A stretch of DNA of 34,322 nt from Paracoccaceae bacterium. GTDB taxonomy: Bacteria > Pseudomonadota > Alphaproteobacteria > Rhodobacterales > Rhodobacteraceae. Location of the stretch: contig CABZJG010000003.1 in the NCBI GenBank assembly GCA_902525995.1, positions 1 through 34,322 on the forward strand, read 5' to 3'. This document shows, piece after piece, positions 1 through 7,827 of this stretch. Within the stretch, counting starts at the first letter, position 1. Each line of letters begins with the position of its first letter. The notes beneath the pieces are model-generated. The model saw only the letters and a program-made list of their open reading frames with translations, ran no database searches and was not told the origin of the DNA. The position numbers and the translations under genes are program-made.

Positions 1-178
1 GGTAAAAATACAAAATTGATAGATTACAAAAGGAATGGAACCACTAGTTTAACTGATGTGGTTTGGCCCCATATCCGAAACTGATTTGGGCCGCACTAGA
101 GTTGAATTTAAGCTGATTCTTGAACCATCGCGAAACTGCCGTGATACTGACGCGATACCGATGGTGGATTTTGCGGTT

Positions 179-733
179 TTAGCGCGGGCTGCGTTTGGCC
201 AAGATGCGCTGCAATGTGCGGCGGTGCATGTTGAGCCGACGGGCGGTTTCGGACACATTGCGATCGCACAGCTCATAGACGCGCTGGATATGTTCCCACC
301 GCACACGATCGGCGCTCATCGGGTTTTCTGGCGGCGGCGGCAGGTCATCGCCACTGGCCAAAAGCGCATTGGTAATATCGGTCGCATCGGCCGGTTTGCT
401 AAGGTAATCGGTCGCGCCGATTTTCACCGCAGCAACGGCTGTAGCGATAGCGCCATAACCCGTTAAAACAACAACGCGACAGTCCGGGCGCTTGGTGCGC
501 AGCACTTCAACCACGTCCAAGCCATTGCCATCTTCCAAGCGCAAATCAATCACCGCATAGGCGGGTGGCCGCGCTGTTGAAATCGCCCGGCCAGCCGCAA
601 CAGAGCCGGCTGTTTCAACAGAAAATCCGCGTTTTTCCATGGCTTTGGCCAGACGGCGCAGAAACGGCTCGTCATCATCTACCAACAACAGCGAAGGATC
701 AGGACCTAAATCTTGTAGATTTTTCTCTGACAC
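179..733 (-). CDS. regA: Photosynthetic/redox response regulator RegA (PrrA/ActR family)
   Basis: 184 aa; receiver motif LLVDDDEPFLRRL and C-terminal Fis-like HTH RRLNMHRRTLQRILAKRSPR; adjacent to senC and regB as in the classical reg/prr locus. Confidence 0.96.
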   Translation of the reverse strand: MSEKNLQDLGPDPSLLLVDDDEPFLRRLAKAMEKRGFSVETAGSVAAGRAISTARPPAYAVIDLRLEDGNGLDVVEVLRTKRPDCRVVVLTGYGAIATAVAAVKIGATDYLSKPADATDITNALLASGDDLPPPPENPMSADRVRWEHIQRVYELCDRNVSETARRLNMHRRTLQRILAKRSPR

Positions 734-814
734 CGGAAAACCCCCTTATTGGCCTGTGCTGATAGGCTATTTAGTGCTGTTTACCAACGGGGTCAAACCG
801 AACTGGGCAACACT

Positions 815-1450
815 TCATGATTTATCAATAAAGCACGCCGCTTTCGCCGCAAGCGCCTCGGGGCCAACATCGCGGCGAAAAAATTCGACAACCCCATGCT
901 CGGGCAGCACCAGATAGGTCATGGTTGAATGATCCACAAGATAGTATTCATCATCGTCATCGTGGGCTTTGTAGTAGGTGCGATACGCCCGGCTGGCGGC
1001 TTTGACCTGCTCGGGCGATCCTGTCAGTCCGATGATACGCGGATGGATCGCTTCGGCATAGTCGCCAACCACCTCAGGCGTATCCCGCTTGGGGTCTATT
1101 GAAATAAACACAGGGGTGGCGGTTTTTCCATTTTCTTCAAGCACATCAACAGCTTCTGCATTCCGGATCGTATCCATCGGGCAGACATCAGGGCAAAAGG
1201 TATAGCCAAAATACACCAAAGAAGGCGCGGTAATGACATCTGCATCAGTGACGGTTTTTCCCGCGCTATCAAGCAGGTTAAACGGGCCGCCGATCTGGCC
1301 AACACCGCCGGCAACTGCACTGCTGCGACAACTGGCGAATTGGTCGCCCGAACGGTCTGCGAAGGGCCATATCCCAAGACTGGCAATCCACGTGACCAGC
1401 AATAGACAAACCACAGCAGAAGCGGCAAGTATGCTTAAAAAACGGAGCAT
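815..1450 (-). CDS. senC: SCO1/SenC/PrrC family copper chaperone
   Basis: N-terminal membrane anchor and SCO motif GYTFCPDVCPMDT (CxxxC) with a downstream conserved His region (VDHSTMTYLV). Confidence 0.94.
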   Translation of the reverse strand: MLRFLSILAASAVVCLLLVTWIASLGIWPFADRSGDQFASCRSSAVAGGVGQIGGPFNLLDSAGKTVTDADVITAPSLVYFGYTFCPDVCPMDTIRNAEAVDVLEENGKTATPVFISIDPKRDTPEVVGDYAEAIHPRIIGLTGSPEQVKAASRAYRTYYKAHDDDDEYYLVDHSTMTYLVLPEHGVVEFFRRDVGPEALAAKAACFIDKS

Positions 1451-1543
1451 GAATCACATCCTAATGGGCTTTCCTATCGCGTTGATTAGTAGCATGATGC
1501 AGCCTAAGGACAAGTCACAATTGGTTGAAAAGGTGCCATTGCG

Positions 1544-2929
1544 ATGACAGATACGACTCTAAACCTGTTGTTCCAGCAAAAGCGTGGAAGCTGGATTCGG
1601 CTGCGGACATTGATTTTGCTGCGCTGGATTGCGATTGCCGGACAGGTGATTGCGATTTTCACCGCGATCCAGCTTTATAATTTACAACTTGAGCTGGGGC
1701 TTTGCCTTTTGGCGATAGGTGTTTCCGTTGGCGGTAACCTACTGGCTATGTACAGTTTTCCGGAAACCAAACGGTTGTCGGAATTTGAAAACATGATGAT
1801 GATCCTGTTTGATCTTTTGCAACTTAGCTTTTTGCTTTTTTTGACCGGGGGATTGCATAATCCCTTTAGTATTTTGCTGCTGGCGCCAGTGGCGGTGGCG
1901 GCAAATGTGCTTAAACTAAGGTCTCTGCTGATTCTGGGGGGCACGGCCATTGCCTTGGTGACAATCATGGCCAGCTATCACCTTCCACTGCATACCGATC
2001 AGGGGTTTATTTTACGTATTCCTGATATTTTTGTATTTGGAAACTGGGCTGCAATCGTCATCGCATTGGTGTTTTTAAGCGTCTACTCACGCCGCGTGAA
2101 CAGTGAAATGAACGCTATGGGCGAAGCTGTTGTGGCCACCCAAATGGCACTGGCGCGCGAGCAAAAGCTGACCGACTTGGGCGGCGTGGTGGCTGCTGCT
2201 GCCCATGAATTGGGCACGCCGTTGGCTACCATTAAACTGGCAAGCTCAGAGCTGATGGAAGAATTGTCTGACCGGCCAGAGCTTTGTGAAGATGCTGAAT
2301 TGATCCGCGAACAGGCGGATCGCTGCCGCGATATTTTGCAATCTATGGGCAGAGCCGGCAAAGATGATCTGCATTTGCACAGCGCTCCGTTCAGCGAGGT
2401 TATTCGCGAGGCCGCCGAACCCCATCAAGATCGCGGTATCAACATTGAAATGGGCTCGCGGTCCAGTGATATGTCAAACCTTGCACAGCCCTTGGTCGAG
2501 CGGCGACCTGAAATCATTCATGGGCTTCGAAATATGGTGCAAAATGCCGTGGATTTTGCCCAATCACAGGTCTGGGTCGAAACCATTTGGAGCACAGAAC
2601 AGGTGAAGGTTCGGATTATGGATGATGGACCGGGCTATCCTTTGCATGTCATTGGGCGCATAGGCGATCCATTTATGCGAGATAAAAGATCGGAAAATGA
2701 TGATCCGAAACGTCCAGCCTATGAAGGCATGGGTTTGGGGCTTTTCATTGCCAAAACCCTGCTGGAAAGAACCGGCGCAGAGCTTTCTTTTTCGAACGGC
2801 TCACGTCTTGAAATTTTGGATGACAGTAAGGGCATGCCGACCGGCGCTAGTGTTGAAATATCTTGGCAACGAAGCGATATTGAGCAAGTCAACGGTGCGT
2901 TGGGTGAAAATAAGCAGATCAAAGCATAA
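1544..2929 (+). CDS. regB: Redox sensor histidine kinase RegB (PrrB)
   Basis: Multiple N-terminal TM segments, GGLHNPF quinone-binding-type motif, H-box AAHELGTPLATIKLA, conserved redox Cys context EQADRCRDILQSMG, ATPase G-boxes MDDGPGYP and GMGLGLFIAKTLLERTG. Confidence 0.96.
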   Translation: MTDTTLNLLFQQKRGSWIRLRTLILLRWIAIAGQVIAIFTAIQLYNLQLELGLCLLAIGVSVGGNLLAMYSFPETKRLSEFENMMMILFDLLQLSFLLFLTGGLHNPFSILLLAPVAVAANVLKLRSLLILGGTAIALVTIMASYHLPLHTDQGFILRIPDIFVFGNWAAIVIALVFLSVYSRRVNSEMNAMGEAVVATQMALAREQKLTDLGGVVAAAAHELGTPLATIKLASSELMEELSDRPELCEDAELIREQADRCRDILQSMGRAGKDDLHLHSAPFSEVIREAAEPHQDRGINIEMGSRSSDMSNLAQPLVERRPEIIHGLRNMVQNAVDFAQSQVWVETIWSTEQVKVRIMDDGPGYPLHVIGRIGDPFMRDKRSENDDPKRPAYEGMGLGLFIAKTLLERTGAELSFSNGSRLEILDDSKGMPTGASVEISWQRSDIEQVNGALGENKQIKA

Positions 2930-3021
2930 GGAACGTCGGTCATGGGCAAATCTTCCCAATATGTAAGATGGCTATATGCCATTTCTATTCGGCCTGTCCT
3001 AGCAAGTGGCATTGACGGCCA

Positions 3022-3492
3022 ATGACCCATAAACCTCTGAAAATTGAGCTAAAATCAGAACAGAATACCGCCAATTTGGCGCATCAGTTAAGCCATCATC
3101 TGGTGCCCGGTGATGTTGTGTTGCTCAGTGGGGAAATCGGAGCCGGAAAGAGTTATTTTGCGCGCTCGCTGATCCAATTTTCTCAGGATATTGCCGAAGA
3201 TGTGCCCTCGCCGACATTTACATTGGTACAAACTTATAGCACCCGAATTGGCGAAATATGGCATGCTGATCTGTACCGGCTTGGCGCCACCGATGAAATT
3301 ATAGAACTGGGTTTAGCGGAGGCTTTTCAAGAGGCTATTTGTCTGGTGGAATGGCCCGAAATTCTTGGAAGTCTTACCCCAAAAGACGCATTGACCCTCA
3401 CGTTCAAAACCACGCCAACCCCCGGCCACCGCCAGCTTGAAATGAGTTGGACGGGTGGATCCTGGGCAGATCGGCTCTTAGGCTTTGGCTAG
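3022..3492 (+). CDS. tsaE: tRNA threonylcarbamoyladenosine biosynthesis ATPase TsaE (YjeE)
   Basis: Walker A LSGEIGAGKSYFAR, VPSPTFTLVQTY and HADLYRL motifs typical of TsaE. Confidence 0.94.
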   Translation: MTHKPLKIELKSEQNTANLAHQLSHHLVPGDVVLLSGEIGAGKSYFARSLIQFSQDIAEDVPSPTFTLVQTYSTRIGEIWHADLYRLGATDEIIELGLAEAFQEAICLVEWPEILGSLTPKDALTLTFKTTPTPGHRQLEMSWTGGSWADRLLGFG

Positions 3493-3507
3493 GCTTGGGG
3501 TGGCAGG

Positions 3508-4830
3508 TCACTCCAAAGCCACGGTCAGCGCTTTTCCTAACTTTTCTGTGATTTCGCCAATTTGATCTTCACTGACAATAAATGGCGGCGCAAGCAATAT
3601 GTGGTCACCCTGTTTTCCATCCCGCGTTCCAGAATTTGGATAACAGATCAATCCCGCGTTAAACGCTGCTGATTTGATTTTTTTTGCGGTCTCAAGGCTA
3701 GGATCAAGCGGGGATTTCGTGGCACGGTCCGCCACCAATTCTATGCCCCAGAAAAGTCCACGCCCGCGAATATCACCAATGTTTTCGTGTTGCGCAAACT
3801 GCGCGCGCAAAGCGGTTTCCAAATCCGCGCCACGGCGTTGAACCTGATCAAAAAGGTTGCGGTTGATCAGTGCCTTTACCACAGCAAGCGCAGCAGCAGA
3901 GGCAACGGGATGTCCAATATAGGTGTGACCATGCTGAAAAAACCCCGAGCCCTTGGCGATGGTTTGATAGATCTCATCTGAGCATAGCATCGCGCCTATG
4001 GGCTGATAGCCCGCCCCAAGACCTTTGGCGATGCAAAGAATATCAGGGGCAACCTGATCAGCGTCACAGGCAAACATATGGCCCGTGCGCCCCATCCCGC
4101 ACATCACTTCATCAAAGATCAGCAAAACACCGTAGCTATCACAAATCTCTCGAATGCGTTTAAAATAGCCGTTGACGGCCGGAACAGCCCCCAAAGTTGC
4201 CCCGACCACCGGTTCAGCGATGAAGGCCATGACGGTGTCTGGCCCGAGCCGAAGCAGCTCATCTTCCAGCTCTTGCGCCACCCGTTGACCATAGTCATAG
4301 GCGGTTTCTTGGGGCAGACGACCAACATATTCATAACAGGGGGAAATATGGCTCACGTCGATTAAAAGCGGGGCAAACTGGGTGCGCCGGAACACATTTC
4401 CACCAGCGGCCAATGATCCCAATGTATTACCATGATAACTTTGGCGTCGGGCAATAACGTGTTTTCTTTGCGGCTCTTGGCGTTCCACATGATATTGGCG
4501 CGCCAATTTAAGAGCAGCCTCCGTTGCCTCTGATCCTCCCGAGACAAGATAGACACGCTTAAGATCGCCCGGTGCGCGGCTGATCAAAAGATCGGCCAGC
4601 TCTTCGGCCGGCTCTGAAGTGAAAAATCCTGTATGGGCAAAGGCAAGTTGCTCGGCCTGATGTTGAATGGCTGCAATGATATCTGGATCACCATGACCAA
4701 GGCAGGACACAGCAGCGCCGCCCGATCCATCAAAATACTGCTTTCCGGAGCTATCAACTAGGTAACATCCTTGACCACCAACCGCGGTGGGAACCTTGGA
4801 TTTAGAATGCCGTGGGAATATGTGGCTCAT
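3508..4830 (-). CDS. Class III (PLP-dependent, omega-type) aminotransferase
   Basis: LVSGGSEATEAALKLARQYH, SYHGNTLGSLA, LLIFDEVMCGMGRTG and PDILCIAKGLGAGYQPIGA (PLP lysine). Start taken at MSHIFPRHSK (4830) because of the ATGA overlap with the upstream BKACE stop; the ORF track extends to 4857. Confidence 0.93.
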   Translation of the reverse strand: MSHIFPRHSKSKVPTAVGGQGCYLVDSSGKQYFDGSGGAAVSCLGHGDPDIIAAIQHQAEQLAFAHTGFFTSEPAEELADLLISRAPGDLKRVYLVSGGSEATEAALKLARQYHVERQEPQRKHVIARRQSYHGNTLGSLAAGGNVFRRTQFAPLLIDVSHISPCYEYVGRLPQETAYDYGQRVAQELEDELLRLGPDTVMAFIAEPVVGATLGAVPAVNGYFKRIREICDSYGVLLIFDEVMCGMGRTGHMFACDADQVAPDILCIAKGLGAGYQPIGAMLCSDEIYQTIAKGSGFFQHGHTYIGHPVASAAALAVVKALINRNLFDQVQRRGADLETALRAQFAQHENIGDIRGRGLFWGIELVADRATKSPLDPSLETAKKIKSAAFNAGLICYPNSGTRDGKQGDHILLAPPFIVSEDQIGEITEKLGKALTVALE

Positions 4831-5630
4831 TGGAAAACCCCTTCTTGCGCCCGACAAGAGCGTGGGTAATACCCCGATAGTTTTGCAGCAGATACCAAGT
4901 TACCGACAGCGCAGGCGTTATCTGAAACAACGCGCCCGTCAGGCGCTTGGACATTATTCTCAAACCCTATTCTCGCATGACCGCCTAAAAAGATAGCCGC
5001 CAGTGCACAGCTTTGTTCAGCAGGTCCAAAGGCACAAACCGTCCACCGATAATTTGAACCGAGAGCACCGGTTAAAAAAGGAATAAGGTCTTCTGGGCGG
5101 GCCCGCACCTGAGGGCTGTATTGGCCCAAAACAAAAATCACATCTAGTGAGGTGTCCTTGATAATGCCCTCTTCAATCCAGTTTTTCAGCGTATGAAGGT
5201 CCTGCGTTGAATAGAGTATATGCTGAAGTTTCATACCTGTTTCGGCAGCCAACGCATAGGCTTTGCGTCCAAGCTTCGGATCGCGCGCCATCTCACGAAT
5301 TGATAGGCTGGCCGCTTTGGGGCGCAGCTGGTCCAAACATGCAAGTTGATCTGCAACATCATAAATGTTCATGGACTCGGTTGAAATTTGCACCTCAAGT
5401 CCGGGTGCGGCGGCCTGAACAGCATCAATGGCGTCTTGGTACCGGTCTAGGCCAAGGGAATGCCGCCCCGGTGCGTCGCGGACATGTAAATGAATACCAG
5501 TCGCGCCTTTGTTTTGTGCTTGGCGCGCTGTATCGGCCAATTCCTTTGCGCTCATGGGAAGGTTGGCATGATCTTGCTTTGTCATACGAGCACCGTTAGG
5601 GGCCACCATCAAGTCATATGTCTTTTGCAT
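4827..5630 (-). CDS. Beta-keto acid cleavage enzyme (BKACE, DUF849) family protein
   Basis: N-terminal MVAPNGARMTKQDHANLPMSAKELADTA, HLHVRD metal-ligand motif, FVLGQYSPQ and GGHARIGFENN motifs. Start assigned at MQKTYDLMVAP (5630); the track ORF starts at 5663. Confidence 0.85.
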   Translation of the reverse strand: MQKTYDLMVAPNGARMTKQDHANLPMSAKELADTARQAQNKGATGIHLHVRDAPGRHSLGLDRYQDAIDAVQAAAPGLEVQISTESMNIYDVADQLACLDQLRPKAASLSIREMARDPKLGRKAYALAAETGMKLQHILYSTQDLHTLKNWIEEGIIKDTSLDVIFVLGQYSPQVRARPEDLIPFLTGALGSNYRWTVCAFGPAEQSCALAAIFLGGHARIGFENNVQAPDGRVVSDNACAVGNLVSAAKLSGYYPRSCRAQEGVFQ

Positions 5631-5732
5631 CCACTCATCCCTTTCAACAAGACCCTGATCCAAATTATGTGCAAAGCCATATTTATGATTCTATTTGACA
5701 TCTGAATTACAAAAACATTCAATAGCATCAGG

Positions 5733-5750
5733 AAATAACATATGTTATTT
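5733..5750. promoter_or_regulatory. Perfect 18-bp palindrome AAATAACATATGTTATTT, candidate RpiR operator
   Basis: Exact self-reverse-complement, in the divergent intergenic region between the BKACE and rpiR genes, about 30 bp upstream of the rpiR ATG. Confidence 0.55.
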
Positions 5751-5780
5751 TTCGATCAGCAAAAAAAGGAATGATTCGCG

Positions 5781-6677
5781 ATGGACCCAACATTAAAATC
5801 CAAAACAATTTCAAAGCTTAAAGATGAAATTGAGCACCTATCCCCACAGCTGAGAACAGCTGCAAAATACGTTATTGATAACCCTGCAGACTTTGGTTTG
5901 GACCCTATTCGTGAAACCTCGCGTAAGTCAGGAGTAAGTACATATACATTGGTTAGAACCGCCCACCGTTTGGGGTTTTCAAGTTACGAAGAGTTCCGAG
6001 AACCGTTTCGACATGCGCTTGTATCGACCTCAGAATTTATTCAAGAACCGGCCTGGGTTGATGAGCTGCGAGAAAGCGGAGATATTGGCCGGGTTCAAGC
6101 CGAGGCAACGCGCAATGCAATGTCAATAGTTCAAAGGTCACTTGAGCGCCAATCAACCGATGAGCTTAAAGAAGTGGTTGATACCCTACTTGCAGCCCGC
6201 AATGTCTATTTGACCGCTGTGCGTTCAAGTTATGCCATGGCATATTACTTTCACTATGTAGGCCGTATGGCATTGACATCATTGCAGTTAATTCCCCGAA
6301 ATATGAACAGCGCCATTGATGAGCTTAACTATGCCGGACCCGGAGATGTTCTGATTGCAATCACCATCACGCCCTACTCTCGCGAAACTATTCAAGCCTG
6401 TGAATTTGCCAGAAAAAAAGGCGTCAAGCTGATCCTCATAACCAATTCAGACATTGTATCGCCAGAATTAAAACCGGAATATGTTCTGGTCACATCGGTT
6501 ATCAGCACGCATCACTTCGGCTGCTTCACTGGCATGCTTGCTACACTTGAATTATTGCTGGCGCTATTGGTTAGCCGTGGTGGCGATGCGGCGCGCGAGC
6601 GAATCAAATCCTATGAAGATTTGCGAGCGGAAAACAATGCGTATTGGGTGCGAAAAAAAACATTAGTTTTTAGGTGA
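5781..6677 (+). CDS. RpiR-family transcriptional regulator (HTH + SIS domain)
   Basis: N-terminal HTH_6-like region (LSPQLRTAAKYVIDNPADFGLDPIRETSRKSGVSTYTLVRTAHRLGFSSYEEFREPFR) and SIS-like C-terminal region (PGDVLIAITITPYSRETIQACEFARKKGVKLILITNS). Confidence 0.9.
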   Translation: MDPTLKSKTISKLKDEIEHLSPQLRTAAKYVIDNPADFGLDPIRETSRKSGVSTYTLVRTAHRLGFSSYEEFREPFRHALVSTSEFIQEPAWVDELRESGDIGRVQAEATRNAMSIVQRSLERQSTDELKEVVDTLLAARNVYLTAVRSSYAMAYYFHYVGRMALTSLQLIPRNMNSAIDELNYAGPGDVLIAITITPYSRETIQACEFARKKGVKLILITNSDIVSPELKPEYVLVTSVISTHHFGCFTGMLATLELLLALLVSRGGDAARERIKSYEDLRAENNAYWVRKKTLVFR

Positions 6678-6718
6678 CAAGCGGGCGTTAGTTCGCAACT
6701 CTTTTACACATTCAAAGG

Positions 6719-6737
6719 GCAGAACATGTCGTTCTGC
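6719..6737. promoter_or_regulatory. Inverted repeat GCAGAAC-atgtc-GTTCTGC upstream of the TAXI solute-binding gene
   Basis: 7-bp perfect arms with 5-nt spacer, 22 bp upstream of the ATG at 6759. Confidence 0.4.
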
Positions 6738-6758
6738 TGATCGACTTGGGAGAACAAA

Positions 6759-7727
6759 ATGAAATATAGTAATTGGTTTAGTGGCCTGGCAGCAGCAGCA
6801 GCTTTGTCTGTTGGAAGCATCGCGAGCGCAGAACAGCAGTTTATCTCGATCGGAACGGGCGGCGTAACCGGGGTTTATTATCCAACTGGTGGCGCAATTT
6901 GCCGTTTGGTCAACCGCGACCGCAAAGAGCACGGCATTCGCTGTGCGGTCGAATCCACCGGCGGGTCAGTCTATAACATCAACACCATCAAAGCCGGCGA
7001 GCTTGAGTTCGGCGTTGCCCAGTCTGACTGGCAGCACCATGCCTATAACGGGACATCAAAATTCTCAGACAACCCGTTCCCGAACATCCGCGCGATGTTC
7101 TCGGTTCACCCAGAGCCCTTCACACTTCTGGTTCGTGCCGACAGCGGCATCACTTCTTTTGAAGGGCTGAAAGGCAACCGTGTAAATGTTGGTAACCCTG
7201 GTTCAGGCCAGCGCGCGACCATGGAAGTTGTGATGGAAGCCTTTGGCATGGGCATGGATGACTTTAGCCTTGCAACAGAATACAAAGGCTCAGAAATGGC
7301 CAAGCAGATCTGCGACAACAACATCGACGCGATGATCTACACCATTGGTCACCCAGCTGCTGCGATTAAAGAAGCAACAACCAGCTGCGATGTAAAACTG
7401 GTTTCCGTAACAGGTGCGCCGATCGACAAACTGGTTGCCGACAACCCATATTACCGCGTTGCGACCGTCCCTGGCGGCATGTATGCGGGCAACCCGGATG
7501 ACACCACCACCTTTGGTGTGGGCGCAACTTTCGTCACCTCAACTGATATTTCAGACGACGTGGCCTATATTGTTGCCAAATCAGTGATGTCAAACCTCGA
7601 TGACTTCCGCAAACTGCACCCAGCCTTTGCAAATCTGGACGCGGCGCAGATGATCTCTGATGGTTTGTCCGCACCGCTGCATCCTGGTGCTGCCAAGGCC
7701 TACAAAGAGCTTGGCTTGATGAACTAA
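6759..7727 (+). CDS. TAXI family TRAP transporter solute-binding protein
   Basis: Signal peptide; IGTGGVTGVYYPTGGAICRLVNRDRKEHGIRCAVESTGGSVYNINTIKAGELEFGVAQSDW and GNPGSGQR are hallmark TAXI motifs. Confidence 0.95.
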   Translation: MKYSNWFSGLAAAAALSVGSIASAEQQFISIGTGGVTGVYYPTGGAICRLVNRDRKEHGIRCAVESTGGSVYNINTIKAGELEFGVAQSDWQHHAYNGTSKFSDNPFPNIRAMFSVHPEPFTLLVRADSGITSFEGLKGNRVNVGNPGSGQRATMEVVMEAFGMGMDDFSLATEYKGSEMAKQICDNNIDAMIYTIGHPAAAIKEATTSCDVKLVSVTGAPIDKLVADNPYYRVATVPGGMYAGNPDDTTTFGVGATFVTSTDISDDVAYIVAKSVMSNLDDFRKLHPAFANLDAAQMISDGLSAPLHPGAAKAYKELGLMN

Positions 7728-7757
7728 GAGCGGATCACATCTGTTCTTGAAAAAATA

Positions 7758-7792
7758 CCCAGCGCTTTCACATTGCGCTGGGCTCTTTTTTA
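7758..7792 (+). terminator. Rho-independent terminator/attenuator between TAXI SBP and TRAP permease
   Basis: CCCAGCGC-tttcacatt-GCGCTGGG followed by a T-rich tract (ctcttttttt). Confidence 0.85.
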
Positions 7793-7827
7793 ATTAGGGT
7801 ATTCTTAAAAAAGTACGGGATGTAAAA

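Noticed and set aside
56-466. 136-aa plus-strand ORF at the left edge
   Set aside because: Mostly antisense to regA; no SD or motif support.
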